Below, one piece after another: positions 1 to 8,876 of a DNA stretch of 44,291 bases. The notes below the pieces were generated by a model, which saw only the letters and a list, made by a program, of their open reading frames with translations, was not told the origin of the DNA and searched no databases. Made by a program: the position numbers and the translations under genes. The stretch comes from Ignavibacteriota bacterium (lineage in GTDB: Bacteria > Bacteroidota > Ignavibacteria > Palsa-1295): positions 34,269 to 78,559 of the forward strand of contig PLYO01000012.1 in NCBI GenBank assembly GCA_003151825.1, given 5' to 3'. Position 1 is the first letter of the stretch; each line of letters starts with the position of its first letter.

Positions 1-1
1 G

Positions 2-85
2 TGGGCAGAGAAGGATTCGAACCTTCGTAGACGTTACATCAACAGATTTACAGTCTGTCCTCGTTGGCCACTTGAGTATCTGCCC
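2..85 (-). tRNA. tRNA-Tyr (GTA)
   Basis: An 84-nt class II tRNA. The acceptor stem GGGCAGA/TCTGCCC pairs positions 79-85 with 3-9, and the discriminator is A at position 2. The anticodon loop reads CTGTAAA with anticodon GTA, and the variable arm is long, as expected for tRNA-Tyr. The TTCGAAT T-loop is present. CCA does not appear to be encoded, although only one base remains before the window edge. It is transcribed after the neighbouring tRNA-Thr. Confidence 0.95.
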
Positions 86-88
86 GAG

Positions 89-158
89 GACAATTACGAA
101 TTACGAATTACGAATGAAAGCGTCTCTAATCATTCGTAATTCGTAATTCGTAATTGTC
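89..158. repeat. Heptamer array as perfect 29-bp inverted repeat
   Basis: Three AATTACG heptamers (92-112) are followed, after a 12-nt loop (118-129), by three CGTAATT heptamers (135-155). The two arms, 89-117 and 130-158, are exact reverse complements of 29 bases. The element lies between two co-oriented tRNA genes, so it would be part of their common precursor if they are co-transcribed. Its function is unknown. Confidence 0.9.
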
Positions 159-163
159 AAAAG

Positions 164-236
164 AGCCGGCGGACGGACTTGAACCGACGACCTGCTGATT
201 ACAAATCAGCTGCTCTACCAACTGAGCTACGCCGGC
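164..236 (-). tRNA. tRNA-Thr (TGT)
   Basis: A 73-nt tRNA with acceptor stem GCCGGCG/CGCCGGC (230-236 with 165-171) and discriminator T. The anticodon stem GCTGA/TCAGC encloses loop TTTGTAA, giving anticodon TGT for ACA codons. The D-arm (AGCTCAGTTGGTAGAGC) and T-arm (GGTTCAAGTCC) are standard. CCA is not encoded. A Thr-Tyr order is common in the Bacteroidota tRNA cluster that precedes tuf; the rest of that cluster would lie left of the window (inference). Confidence 0.95.
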
Positions 237-332
237 CAGCTCGAACTATCAAAATTCTTAAAATGCGAGTCGAAAAGGGGAAAACGGTGCTTCTGGTTCC
301 GGGAAATAAAAAATAAACGGGAAATGCCTAAT

Positions 333-460
333 GTCATTGCGAGGAGCGTTTTGGCGACCGAAGGGAGTCAAAACGCGACGAAGCAATCTCTTGCTCTCAG
401 CGAAGAGATTGCTTCGTCAGAATCACTCCGCTTCGCTCCGTGATTCTTCCTCGCAATGAC
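333..460. repeat. REP-like palindromic intergenic element
   Basis: About 128 bp with inverted ends (GTCATTGCGAGGA at 333 and TCCTCGCAATGAC ending at 460). An internal perfect 15-bp inverted repeat pairs 377-391 with 404-418. It fills most of the gap between tRNA-Thr and the 3' end of the lytic transglycosylase gene. It resembles widespread dispersed intergenic repeats of bacteria; no protein is encoded. Confidence 0.8.
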
Positions 461-471
461 TGATTCTGTTA

Positions 472-2856
472 TCAAGGTATCCGCAGCCTGAGTCCCGCGA
501 TGAGCAGCGAACTACGCAGATGATTAATGCGCTTAATGGCCGATACCCCCACGCCAAACTCACCCGCAATAGCGGCAAGCGTGTCGCCGCGCTTTACGCG
601 ATAGGTGAGCGGATGCGCGCCATGCTGCGGCTGAGTGCGATCCCCTTGCGAAGGCGTGATGTTTGTCGTATAGATCTTAATCTTCGAGCCAGCTTGTAGC
701 TTGTCGGATGCAAGGCCGCCGTTCCAGTCCGATAGATCGTTGGGTGTTGTCCCGAATTGCCGCGCGATAGCGGTGAGCGTCTCGCCGGGAAGCACCGTAT
801 GGTACGTTGGCGTGCCCGAAGGGCTTGCAGCGTCATGATCCTTGGATGGCACGGCGTCCACGTCCGTAGAGGCATATACTTTGAGCGATTCGCCGGTCTT
901 GACGCCGTGGCGCGCGCGCGGATTCCACTTGTGCATCTGGCGCAAGGTCACGCCGAATTCATCCGCGATTTTCGCCATCGTTTCTCCGCGCCGAACGCGA
1001 TAGTCAACCCAGTGCTTTCCAGCTTTCGGCTTCGGAGCCGCCGAAGCAACCGGCTTCGCATCCGCGTGGCTTTTCGCCGCCAATACCGGCGTTGCTTCAT
1101 AAATAGTGAGCGTCTGGCCTTTGTGAAGACGCGAGTGCCGAGTGAGCGCATTCCACTTCCGAATCTGAGAAACGGTAACTCCGTACGTACCCGCGATGGC
1201 ATTCAGTGTCTCGCCATGCCGAACGCGGTGCTTGATGAGATGCGGCTTGGAATCGTCAGCCTTCACTACTGCCGTGCTATTATCGCTTGCGGTGGAAGCC
1301 TTCGCCAACGAACTATCGGAGACGCCCGTTTGCGGAGCCATAACGGTCATTGGCACGCGCAGCCGCTCGCCGCGTTTCACCCGCTCTCCGGCGCTCATGT
1401 CGTTGTAATCGGCAAGCTGGCTGGACGGGATGCCATAGAGCCGCGCGATGGATTTCATCGTCTCCCCGCGAGTAACGGTATGAACAAGCCACGGACGCCG
1501 TTCCGATGCTGGAATCGCCGAGAGACGGTCGTAAAAGTCTGTGGAAGTCCCAGATGGCAGACGCAGGCAATATCCATCCGGGCTGCACAGCTCCACGGGC
1601 GGAGTCGAAGGCTGAAGCAATTCCGGGTTCAGCTCCTTGACTTCGAGTTCGCTCACACCGGCCGCTTTGGCCAGCGCGTTCAGATCGACAGGCTCATGCA
1701 CATGAACAGTATCGAATTTCAGCGGAGCGTCATAGACGATATTGTTGAACCCGTATCGCGCGGGATCCATCGCGATGAGCGTAGTGGCAATATAAAGCGG
1801 CACATAATTTTGGGTTTCCTTCGGCAGGAACGGACGAATTTCCCAGAAATTCTTCGAACCCCCCGCTTCGGCCATCGCTTCGCGGACGCGATTGATGCCG
1901 GAATTATACGCCGCGAGCGCAAGATGCCAATCCCCAAGATCGTTATAGAGATCGTGCAAATGCCGCGCGGCCGCGCGCGTTTCCGTGATGGGATCGCGCC
2001 GCATATCGTACCACCAATTGTTCTGGAGGCCGTACCGCTCGCCGGTTTCGTCGATAAATTGCCACAGCCCGACGGCTTTCGCCCAGCTTACGGCAGTCGG
2101 GCTAAGACCGCTTTCGATCATCGAGAGATGAACCATCTCTTCCGGCACGCCTTCCTCGCGCATGATTTTTTTCATCATGGGGAAATAACGTCCCGTCCGA
2201 GCCAGCCATTTTTCCATGAACGGCCGACCGTTGCCTTCCGTGAAATACGCGATCGTCTGCTCGACCGAAGTATTCATCGTGAGCGGGATTTGTGTCTTCG
2301 ATAAGTCGATGCGCGGCAGCGGCACGTTATTGACGCTCATCTTCGCCATTTCATCGTTGAACTTCTCGCGAAACGCAAAGATGGATGCGTTCGACGGCAG
2401 CGAATCGATCCGCGCGACGTACTTCTCGTAATCGCCGATCACGTTTTTCGATACATCCTGGAAGTCCTTGTTCGAATCGACGCCGGGATAGGTGATGAGC
2501 CGGTCCAAAATATCGATCGCGCCTTCAAAATGCTTCACAGACTCCGTCTTCTCGTTCTTTTGCTGCGCTACTAACGCGCGAAGCCATTCCTGGCGGGCGG
2601 CATCGACTCTCTCCTGCAAGAGATGAGGGTCGATGCTGCCTTCCCGGACTTGCTCGTCGAGCACGGCAAAAGGATCGGTTTGGGGCGTAGCGACTGGGGC
2701 AACGGTCGCCGTCTCATGGGTGGTATTTGGCGCGCTTCCACAGCCCGCCGCAGTAAATCCTGCAAAGGTGAGTGTTAGCGCAAGTGCCCATAATACCCCG
2801 CGTTCAGGCATTCTATTGCTAGGTAATCGGTGATTGGTTGTTTTATGATTGGTCAT
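472..2856 (-). CDS. mltD: Membrane-bound lytic murein transglycosylase D-like lipoprotein with LysM repeats
   Basis: A 794-residue MltD-like enzyme that would cleave peptidoglycan glycan strands non-hydrolytically at the outer membrane face of the periplasm. The N-terminus has a hydrophobic signal ending in AAGC (Cys39), a weak lipobox. The SLT domain spans about residues 235-365, with the catalytic Glu (Glu248 in MIESGLSP) and the motifs AVGLWQFI and ALAAYNSG. A degenerate LysM-like segment follows at about 390-440, then five clear LysM repeats to the C-terminus; MltD of E. coli has fewer. The start is supported by AGAAGGAG about 12 bases upstream of ATG 2856; a downstream Met16 is possible. 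It is divergent from ftsK across a 400-bp gap. Confidence 0.93.
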   Translation of the reverse strand: MTNHKTTNHRLPSNRMPERGVLWALALTLTFAGFTAAGCGSAPNTTHETATVAPVATPQTDPFAVLDEQVREGSIDPHLLQERVDAARQEWLRALVAQQKNEKTESVKHFEGAIDILDRLITYPGVDSNKDFQDVSKNVIGDYEKYVARIDSLPSNASIFAFREKFNDEMAKMSVNNVPLPRIDLSKTQIPLTMNTSVEQTIAYFTEGNGRPFMEKWLARTGRYFPMMKKIMREEGVPEEMVHLSMIESGLSPTAVSWAKAVGLWQFIDETGERYGLQNNWWYDMRRDPITETRAAARHLHDLYNDLGDWHLALAAYNSGINRVREAMAEAGGSKNFWEIRPFLPKETQNYVPLYIATTLIAMDPARYGFNNIVYDAPLKFDTVHVHEPVDLNALAKAAGVSELEVKELNPELLQPSTPPVELCSPDGYCLRLPSGTSTDFYDRLSAIPASERRPWLVHTVTRGETMKSIARLYGIPSSQLADYNDMSAGERVKRGERLRVPMTVMAPQTGVSDSSLAKASTASDNSTAVVKADDSKPHLIKHRVRHGETLNAIAGTYGVTVSQIRKWNALTRHSRLHKGQTLTIYEATPVLAAKSHADAKPVASAAPKPKAGKHWVDYRVRRGETMAKIADEFGVTLRQMHKWNPRARHGVKTGESLKVYASTDVDAVPSKDHDAASPSGTPTYHTVLPGETLTAIARQFGTTPNDLSDWNGGLASDKLQAGSKIKIYTTNITPSQGDRTQPQHGAHPLTYRVKRGDTLAAIAGEFGVGVSAIKRINHLRSSLLIAGLRLRIP

Positions 2857-3258
2857 GCTATTCTATATCTCCTTCTAAAGTGCATTAAGAATCAAGCTTT
2901 ATACAATCCTTAATACGAGTGAAAAGCTCCCGTTTGTTTCCGAATGAATTAGAAAACACTATTGTCAAGTTAGTCCGGCGCGCCCGGAAATAGGCCACCG
3001 TCCATTCTGTGAAGCACATCGCGGAGGGCATACCGCGCATGGCATCAGTTTATGGAAACACATTCCACGAGGAAAAATTCCATAATTTCACACTTTTCCC
3101 CACTGCTTTTCTTATGGAAAGAATTCTTATCATGTAAGACCTGAAACCATTTCCCACTTTTCGCCCTTTATACCCACGAATCAGTTAAGAATGGAGAATT
3201 AAGAATTAAGAATGAGGGAAGGATTCTCGAAATTCTTACTTCGTCATTTGGAATTGCT
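2857..3258. other. Divergent intergenic region mltD/ftsK
   Basis: A 402-bp gap between divergent genes. It is AT-rich and holds a degenerate heptamer array at 3183-3217. On the minus strand a weak sigma70-like pair (TTTTCA and TATAAA, 16 bases apart) lies upstream of mltD. I see no clear promoter for ftsK and no convincing small gene. Confidence 0.5.
3183..3217 (+). repeat. Degenerate heptamer array (AATTAAG type)
   Basis: Five consecutive heptamers read AGTTAAG, AATGGAG, AATTAAG, AATTAAG, AATGAGG, exactly in register. The array ends about 40 bases before the ftsK start codon. Confidence 0.8.
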
Positions 3259-6200
3259 ATGGCATTAATAGACGAGTACGAGCAAGAACAAATTTCGCCG
3301 ATCCGCATTTCGCGGAATGGATCGGTCACGCGCTTTTTGGAGGACGAAGCATCGCCCACGATGCGCGGCGCGTACGAAACGAACGGCGCGCTCGAAGCGA
3401 ATGCCGCGGGAACGTTAACGCCGCGCGCGCGTCCGATGCCCAAACGCCTTTCGGAAGAAGCGCGTGAAACCGTGGAAGCCGAACGGCAGGCGCGCATCGC
3501 GGCCTCGGAAGAAGCCCCCAAACCGCGCGCGCGAAAACCCAGAAAAGAAAAAGTTCCTACCGAGCCGGACATCGAGCAAATGGCACTGCCGCTCAAGCCG
3601 CCACGAGCAAAAACGGACTCGCTCGTCAAACAGCGGCAAGTGCTTGGGTTGTGCTGCATCGTAGCCGCAGTGCTCGTTCTGCTTGCGATTATAAGTTATT
3701 CTCCCGACGACGCCTCGCGCGCGGAAACACGCATCGGCGATCTGCCATCGCTTTTCCTTCCGCACGGCGACACTCCCGACCCTGTCCGCGAAGCCGTCCG
3801 CGCCAGCGCCGATCAGGCGAAAAACTGGCTCGGCCTTATTGGCGCAATGCTCGCCAATTTTCTCATCAATAAAACGATCGGCTATGCGGCCATTCTTTAT
3901 CCGATCTTTTTTGGCGCGTGGTCGCTCGCGTTTTTCCGTTTCACTTACAGGCAGCGGCGTCGGCTGACGCTCGCAACGACGTTCTTTCTTCTGACGGCCA
4001 TTCTCTTCAGCGCAACGATGGGAACGGCCTCGAATTTCCTTACCCTGCCGCGCGAGTGGTCGGGTTCGGTGGGACAATTTCTTGGCATTGCCTTCACACG
4101 CGCGATCGGCGGCGCAGGGGCGTTTATTATCTATACGGCGGCACTCGTCGTCATGCTCATCTTCTCGATCGATCTCGATATCGAGAAAACATTCCATCGC
4201 TTGAAAGCATGGTGGGATGCTTTGGTGATGTGGTCGCGGCGGCGCATCATTGAATTCTGGGAAAAGCGCGAAGCGCGACAGGCTGCTAAGGAAGAACGCC
4301 GAGCTGCCGAGGAAGCGGATGCGGCAATAAACAGCCAAATGACGGAAGAGACCCAAATGAGGGAAACGGTAGCCCAAACCGTAACCGAAGCAAAAGCCGA
4401 AGAATTAAAGTCATCCGAGGAAGTTCCCGCAATTAGCCCCATCAGTCCAACGCCCGTGGCAGTTGCCGCCATTGCCGAGGAACCATTGCCGCCCGCTGCT
4501 CAAGCGGAAACGCCGTTTATCGTTAAAGCTACCGAATATCAACCTTTGCTTAAGGTGCGGCCCGCGAAACAGCATGAGGGCGCGGCCATTCCGCGCCTGA
4601 CGCGAAATCCTCAGGAGCGGCTTGGCTCGCAGTCCAGACATTTTAGCCGCCTGACCAATGGCGCGCTTGGCCACGAGGAAGAAACGATCGTCCAGGCAAA
4701 TGAAAATCCGGAGATTGTGGCTGAGACAATCGTTCCGACAGCGCCTTCCGTAGAGGATGAATCAGCCGAACTACCCAATATCGACTCCTCCGAAGAACTC
4801 ATCGAGCCGCTCAAACGAAAAGCGAGGGAACCAAAACTGACGGCGTCGTCCGTGCCGGTCATGCTTGGCGATGAAAAGACGCTTTCGAACGAGGCGCTGC
4901 CGCATTCGATTTCGGATGAAATACTCATCCCCCTGCCGCTCGCGGATAAGACCTCTCCCCCAACCCCTCTCCTTGGTAAGGAGAGAGGGGTTGATGAAGA
5001 TTTGTTTTTCGAAGAAGGCGAAAAACCCGTCATCCCGGAGAATCCGTATCTCGAAATACTTTCGAAATACCGTAATCCGCCCCTCGATATTCTCACGCCC
5101 GCCGATCCGAAAGATGCGCTCGACGCCAACGACGAAGAGCTTGCGAAAAAAGGACGCTTGCTTCGCGATAAGCTTGCAACATTCGGAGTCGAGATCGAGA
5201 ATATCACGGTCACGCCGGGGCCAGTCGTGACGCTGTATGAGTTCACGCCGGCGGAAGGCGTGAAAGTCTCGCGCGTGGAAAATCTGACGGACGATATTGC
5301 GCTTGCCATGAAAGCGCGCGGCATTCGTATTATCGCGCCGATTCCGGGTCGCGGAACCATTGGCGTGGAAATTCCGAACGATACCGCGAAGATCGTCCGC
5401 ATTCGTTCCCTCCTCGAAAGCGATAGCTTCCGCAACACGAAGATGAATCTTCCGCTTGCGCTCGGCATGACGATCTCCGGCGATGTGTATGTGGACGATC
5501 TGAACAAGATGCCGCATTTGCTCATCGCCGGCGCAACGGGTTCCGGAAAATCCGTTGGCGTGAATGGTATTCTTGCGAGCCTCATCTATGCAAAATCGCC
5601 GCGCGATGTGAAATTCGTGATCGTCGATCCGAAAAAAATCGAGCTGTCGCTGTATAAAAAGTTACGCAAGCATTATCTCATCGTCTCGCCCGAAGCCGGC
5701 GAGGACATCGTGACCACCCCCGCCTTCGCGGTGCTTGCGCTCAAAGCCGTAGAACTCGAAATGGAACGGCGTTACGACAAACTTGCGAAAGCCGCCGTGC
5801 GCTCGCTGGCCGATTACAATATCAAGGTCGCGCAAGGCAAGCTTCGCTCTACGCAAGAGGAGCAGCATTATCATTTGCCGTATATCGTCGTCATTATCGA
5901 CGAACTTGCCGATTTGATGATTACCGCCGCGCGCGAAATCGAGGAACCAATATGCCGCATCGCGCAAATGGCTCGTGCTGTCGGCATCCACATGATTCTT
6001 GCGACGCAGCGGCCATCGGTCGATGTCATTACGGGCGTCATCAAAGCGAATTTCCCGGCGCGCATGGCGTATCAGGTTGCGACGCGCGTCGATTCGAGAA
6101 CTATTCTCGACGTGATGGGCGCGGAGCAGCTCATGGGCAATGGTGACATGCTCTATCAGCCAAGCGGCACGCCAAAACCCATTCGCTTGCAATCTCCATT

Positions 6201-6567
6201 TATTTCGACGGAAGAAGTCGAAGCCATGATCGACGCTGTTGCCGCGCAGGATGGCGATAAACTCAGTTTCTCGCGCCCGTGGACGCTGCCCTCGTTGCGT
6301 CAGGATGATGACGATGATGTAGAAATCGACGATGGCGATGACCACGACGAGCTATTCGAAGAAGCGGCGAAAATTGTCGTCAGGCATCAGCAGGGGAGTG
6401 TGTCGCTCCTTCAGCGCCGTCTAAAAATCGGTTACTCCCGTGCGGCGCGTGTGATGGATGAACTCGAAGTCGCCGCGATCGTCGGATCGTTCGATGGTTC
6501 GAAAGGCAGACAGGTACTATGCGAGACCGAAGCGGAGTTGGAAGTGGTGCTGGAGGGACTTCGATGA
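3259..6567 (+). CDS. ftsK: DNA translocase FtsK
   Basis: A 1102-residue DNA pump of the FtsK/SpoIIIE family, which acts at the septum to clear chromosome termini and aid dimer resolution. Residues 1-120 are a charged extension, followed by about four membrane helices (about 128-305). A long acidic linker runs to about 600. The alpha domain begins near NPYLEILSKY. The motor has Walker A GATGSGKS (about residue 757) and Walker B VVIIDELADL (about 877), with the ATQRPSVDVITG segment after it. A C-terminal gamma winged helix (about 1030-1100) contains LLQRRLKIGYSRAARVMDELE. A C-rich palindromic repeat is translated in the linker at about residues 565-580. The stop overlaps the next gene by four bases (ATGA), indicating an operon. 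No clear Shine-Dalgarno site. Confidence 0.97.
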   Translation: MALIDEYEQEQISPIRISRNGSVTRFLEDEASPTMRGAYETNGALEANAAGTLTPRARPMPKRLSEEARETVEAERQARIAASEEAPKPRARKPRKEKVPTEPDIEQMALPLKPPRAKTDSLVKQRQVLGLCCIVAAVLVLLAIISYSPDDASRAETRIGDLPSLFLPHGDTPDPVREAVRASADQAKNWLGLIGAMLANFLINKTIGYAAILYPIFFGAWSLAFFRFTYRQRRRLTLATTFFLLTAILFSATMGTASNFLTLPREWSGSVGQFLGIAFTRAIGGAGAFIIYTAALVVMLIFSIDLDIEKTFHRLKAWWDALVMWSRRRIIEFWEKREARQAAKEERRAAEEADAAINSQMTEETQMRETVAQTVTEAKAEELKSSEEVPAISPISPTPVAVAAIAEEPLPPAAQAETPFIVKATEYQPLLKVRPAKQHEGAAIPRLTRNPQERLGSQSRHFSRLTNGALGHEEETIVQANENPEIVAETIVPTAPSVEDESAELPNIDSSEELIEPLKRKAREPKLTASSVPVMLGDEKTLSNEALPHSISDEILIPLPLADKTSPPTPLLGKERGVDEDLFFEEGEKPVIPENPYLEILSKYRNPPLDILTPADPKDALDANDEELAKKGRLLRDKLATFGVEIENITVTPGPVVTLYEFTPAEGVKVSRVENLTDDIALAMKARGIRIIAPIPGRGTIGVEIPNDTAKIVRIRSLLESDSFRNTKMNLPLALGMTISGDVYVDDLNKMPHLLIAGATGSGKSVGVNGILASLIYAKSPRDVKFVIVDPKKIELSLYKKLRKHYLIVSPEAGEDIVTTPAFAVLALKAVELEMERRYDKLAKAAVRSLADYNIKVAQGKLRSTQEEQHYHLPYIVVIIDELADLMITAAREIEEPICRIAQMARAVGIHMILATQRPSVDVITGVIKANFPARMAYQVATRVDSRTILDVMGAEQLMGNGDMLYQPSGTPKPIRLQSPFISTEEVEAMIDAVAAQDGDKLSFSRPWTLPSLRQDDDDDVEIDDGDDHDELFEEAAKIVVRHQQGSVSLLQRRLKIGYSRAARVMDELEVAAIVGSFDGSKGRQVLCETEAELEVVLEGLR
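4951..4997 (+). repeat. C-rich palindromic element inside ftsK (family A)
   Basis: CCCCTCTCCTT (4964-4974), loop GGT, then AAGGAGAGAGGGG (4978-4990) form a hairpin preceded by ACCTCTCCCCCAA. The element is almost identical to the one at 18841-18882. It is read in frame and contributes roughly [16 protein letters not shown] to the FtsK linker, a region that tolerates insertions. Compared with the folP copy, the right arm carries an extra AG. Confidence 0.85.
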
Positions 6568-7121
6568 GTAATCCATCCCAAATCGATAATCTAAAGACCA
6601 TCCTGGAAGGATCAAGGGATCTTTTTCAGGAAATGACCTACAAAATGCCGGAGCGGATTTCGGAGAAGGGGTTTCGCTGGCTCACGCTTTACACACTGTC
6701 GCTCGGAATCTTACCGGGATATGCTACAGCGGTGATTGAGAGTATGCGGGCGAAATATTGGCAGCCGAGCTTTCAAATAATTGGTCCGCTAACAATTGCT
6801 CTGGCTTCTCTCGTTGCCGTCCTATTTTTCGTCCAAGCATTAGTGAAAATGCTTTCTGTCGTTCACATTGCCGAGAAGGACATTGTTGACTTTCGTGATC
6901 CGTTGCAAAATGTTTGGAATGACGCAACCCTTCATGAGGAGCCGGTACTCTATGAAACGGCCGCGCAATACATCGAGGCCTCGGATGCGAACATAGAACG
7001 ATCGATGAAACGAACGTTGGCAATGCGGAGTTCTTACCGTGGATTTTACACTGCGATCGCAATTGGTGCTGTAATTTATCTTTTTGTAAGAACGCAACAA
7101 TATTACTTCAATGGTACCTGA
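6564..7121 (+). CDS. Uncharacterised membrane protein, three predicted TM helices, FtsK-linked
   Basis: I do not recognise a characterised family. With the ATG at 6564, overlapping the ftsK stop as ATGA, the protein has 185 residues. An amphipathic N-terminus (1-35) precedes hydrophobic segments at about 39-60, 75-102 and 160-177. A helical soluble stretch (about 103-155, rich in acidic residues) lies between the second and third. The TM-TM-long helix-TM layout loosely resembles SLATT or Pycsar-type TM effectors, but no motif proves this and no nucleotide cyclase is nearby. Translational coupling to ftsK suggests co-expression. An upstream ATG at 6519 lies inside ftsK and is less likely. Confidence 0.75.
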   Translation: MSNPSQIDNLKTILEGSRDLFQEMTYKMPERISEKGFRWLTLYTLSLGILPGYATAVIESMRAKYWQPSFQIIGPLTIALASLVAVLFFVQALVKMLSVVHIAEKDIVDFRDPLQNVWNDATLHEEPVLYETAAQYIEASDANIERSMKRTLAMRSSYRGFYTAIAIGAVIYLFVRTQQYYFNGT

Positions 7122-7323
7122 CAAATCTGAAAGGAAAGATCAAGCTTCAGAAGACCAGCCATCTTCAAATGGCGTGGAATCTAAGCCCGAAGCTCGAACT
7201 ATGGAAGAAGAGCTCGCGGCAATCCATGAAGCCTTTGAGCGAGGTAAGCTCAGGCGTATGCGTGTTGCCGAAAGTGCTGGTAATGATAAGGGCTTCTTCA
7301 TGGAGTTTTTGCAAAAACGATAA
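7111..7323 (+). CDS. Small hydrophilic protein overlapping the 3-TM gene
   Basis: A 70-residue protein that starts 11 bases before the preceding stop codon, so the two are probably translationally coupled. The first 30 residues are polar and likely disordered (DQASEDQPSSNG). Residues 31-60 (EEELAAIHEAFERGKLRRMR) look like a charged helix or short coiled coil. There is no membrane segment or recognisable domain. It is the last gene of the ftsK transcription unit; the next gene is convergent. Confidence 0.6.
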   Translation: MVPDKSERKDQASEDQPSSNGVESKPEARTMEEELAAIHEAFERGKLRRMRVAESAGNDKGFFMEFLQKR

Positions 7324-7348
7324 AACGAATCGTCACTAAGCTCTGACG

Positions 7349-7717
7349 CTACACTTCTTTCGAAGCCCCCACAAACCGGTCCTCCGCATCCTGAAACAAC
7401 ACATTAAATGTGGTGAGGCTCCCATAGCAGCGTGTGATGTACCCTTCGAGTTCCAGCTTCTCGGCCTCTTCGAGCTTGCTGCTGTTGATCTTTTGCTCTA
7501 AGACTCGCAAATTATTGCGAAGCGAGATAATCTTTTTGAAAAACACCTCGATATCCACTTCCTTCGATTGAAGGGATGGATCCTTAGGCTGCAACACCAT
7601 CGTGCCGTGATAAAATTTTGGCGCAATGGAAACGTCCGTTTCGGGCGTCGTTAATTTTTGGTCGAGCGCACGAGTGAACGCGTCGTAGGCAACCCGATAG
7701 ACCTGCTCGATTTCCAT
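7349..7717 (-). CDS. Conserved-looking hypothetical protein, helical
   Basis: A 122-residue soluble protein of unknown function. The N-terminal part (MEIEQVYRVAYDAFTRALDQ) and the middle (about 58-88, FFKKIISLRNNLRVLEQKI) are predicted helical, with a possible short coiled coil. The C-terminus is YITRCYGSLTTFNVLFQDAE. No signal peptide or catalytic motif is visible. It lies 64 bases downstream of the STAS gene on the same strand and may share its transcript. Confidence 0.65.
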   Translation of the reverse strand: MEIEQVYRVAYDAFTRALDQKLTTPETDVSIAPKFYHGTMVLQPKDPSLQSKEVDIEVFFKKIISLRNNLRVLEQKINSSKLEEAEKLELEGYITRCYGSLTTFNVLFQDAEDRFVGASKEV

Positions 7718-7755
7718 GGTGAGAAAAATTCCGTGCGCTAAAGAGGCAGATTCTT

Positions 7756-7783
7756 TCTACTTCTTACCTCTTACTTCTTACTT
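7756..7783 (-). repeat. Degenerate heptamer array (AAGTAAG type) at the STAS gene stop
   Basis: On the minus strand the units AAGTAAG, AAGTAAG, AGGTAAG, AAGTAGA run in strict seven-base register from 7783. The first unit shares two bases with the TAA stop of the STAS gene (7782-7784). Confidence 0.75.
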
Positions 7784-8537
7784 AATAATCGTCGTCTTCG
7801 TCATCGTCTTCTAATTCTTCGTCGTCCCAATCGTCATCCTCGAACTCGTCTTCGAGGTCATCGGGTTCTACCACGTCTTCGGGTTCGACTTTCTCTTCTT
7901 CTTCCTCGACATCGTCCTCTTCATCGAGATCGTCGTCGAGGTCATCGTCGTCGTCATCGTCGTCGTCATCGAAGGTGTCATCGGTCTCATCGAGATCGTC
8001 ATCGCCTTCTTCCTCATCTCCGAGCGCGAGAAATCCGGATTCATCCAGATCGTCGTCAAACGGCGTGGCCAACATAATTTCCGCCAAGGCGGCGGCTCCG
8101 AGCGATCCACCGGCGGCGATGGCGCCCAGACGAACGGCCCGCGCGCCGGGCGCGTCCAATCCCAAAGAGCCGGCGCCAATCTCTTCCAATATGGCCTCTG
8201 GTAGAATGCCATCGAGCGCCTCGTCCACGGTATTGAAAATCTGGAACACCCGGTCGAGTTGCGTCATTTCGAGCAACGAGCGAACCTCCCCGGTCACGCC
8301 GGCAAGCCGCAGATCACCCTCGTGGATGCTCATTTGGCGCTGGGCCAAAAGCAGCGCGGAAAGCCCGGCGCTATCGATATGCCGGACTTCGCTTAAATCG
8401 ACAATAAGGTTCTGAATGTTCGGCTGGGCCAGAATGAGAAATTCGGCCTTGAGCTGTCCGGCGTTGCGGGAATCGAGCCGCTCTTCCCGGAGCCGGAATA
8501 TGGTCGTGTCGTCTTGCTGATCGGTGATAAAGTGCAT
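7782..8537 (-). CDS. STAS-domain (anti-sigma factor antagonist-like) protein with hyperacidic C-terminal tail
   Basis: A 251-residue protein. Residues 1-105 form a STAS domain like SpoIIAA/RsbV, with the phosphorylatable serine at Ser56 in HIDSAGLSALL. Such proteins bind anti-sigma factors or kinases in partner-switching pathways. A low-complexity Ala/Gly segment (about 135-165) follows. The last 80 or so residues are almost entirely Asp and Glu, including an uninterrupted run of ten Asp. The start at ATG 8537 is preferred because AAAGGA lies about seven bases upstream and the STAS fold begins right after it; an in-frame upstream extension to 8732 crosses repeat sequence. No anti-sigma kinase gene is adjacent. 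Confidence 0.88.
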   Translation of the reverse strand: MHFITDQQDDTTIFRLREERLDSRNAGQLKAEFLILAQPNIQNLIVDLSEVRHIDSAGLSALLLAQRQMSIHEGDLRLAGVTGEVRSLLEMTQLDRVFQIFNTVDEALDGILPEAILEEIGAGSLGLDAPGARAVRLGAIAAGGSLGAAALAEIMLATPFDDDLDESGFLALGDEEEGDDDLDETDDTFDDDDDDDDDDLDDDLDEEDDVEEEEEKVEPEDVVEPDDLEDEFEDDDWDDEELEDDDEDDDY

Positions 8538-8876
8538 GATCGTATCCTTTGTGAAGGTCTGCTTTCGTGTTATTCGTGTGTATTCGTGTGTATTCGTACA
8601 AACTCTCGCCGGGCACTTCGTGTGCCGGGTATTGCGAGAAATTTCTATTATTTCTGAGTAATTTTCGTTCGTAGCCCGAGAGTATATCCAATTCCCGAAT
8701 ACGAAATTAATAAAACTTTTGGCGCTCCGCATGAAAACCGGGTTTTTGCGAAATAATCCTCAAAGATCGCCATCCGAAGAAACTCTCTCGCCGCACGTTC
8801 CATTACAGGGTGCAATAAGAGATGCAAATCCCGAACAAAAATACGAATAAAAACGGAACGACCGCGATAAATCGAA
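8538..8876. other. Divergent intergenic region STAS/holA with decamer repeat
   Basis: A 339-bp gap. It carries a short direct repeat at 8566-8597, with unit CGTGTGTATT nearly three times, just upstream of the STAS start, and an imperfect GC-rich inverted repeat at about 8608-8630. A promoter-like sequence for the STAS gene lies at 8836-8843. No further gene is supported. Confidence 0.55.
8836..8843 (-). promoter_or_regulatory. Possible Bacteroidota-type -7 element (TATTTTTG) upstream of the STAS gene
   Basis: Read on the minus strand, TTCG-TATTTTTG matches TAnnTTTG and the same sequence found upstream of the gene at 32270. It is about 300 bases from the STAS start, and no good TTTG -33 box is obvious at the right spacing, so this is tentative. 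Confidence 0.35.

Noticed and set aside
92..155. CRISPR array
   Set aside because: Unit length is 7 bases, with no spacers and no cas genes in the window.
757..2304. A 515-codon open frame on the plus strand opposite mltD
   Set aside because: Arg- and Pro-rich translation without any domain, fully antisense to a well-supported lytic transglycosylase; typical of open frames in codon-biased DNA.
3415..4377. A 320-codon minus-strand frame opposite ftsK
   Set aside because: Composition is that of a shadow of the FtsK N-terminal region; no recognisable motif.
6564..7121. Assignment as a Pycsar or CBASS TM effector
   Set aside because: Only topology is similar; no nucleotide cyclase or other defence gene is adjacent, so it is left uncharacterised.
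8538..8732. 65-residue extension of the STAS protein
   Set aside because: It crosses the CGTGTGTATT repeats, and a good ribosome binding site precedes ATG 8537.
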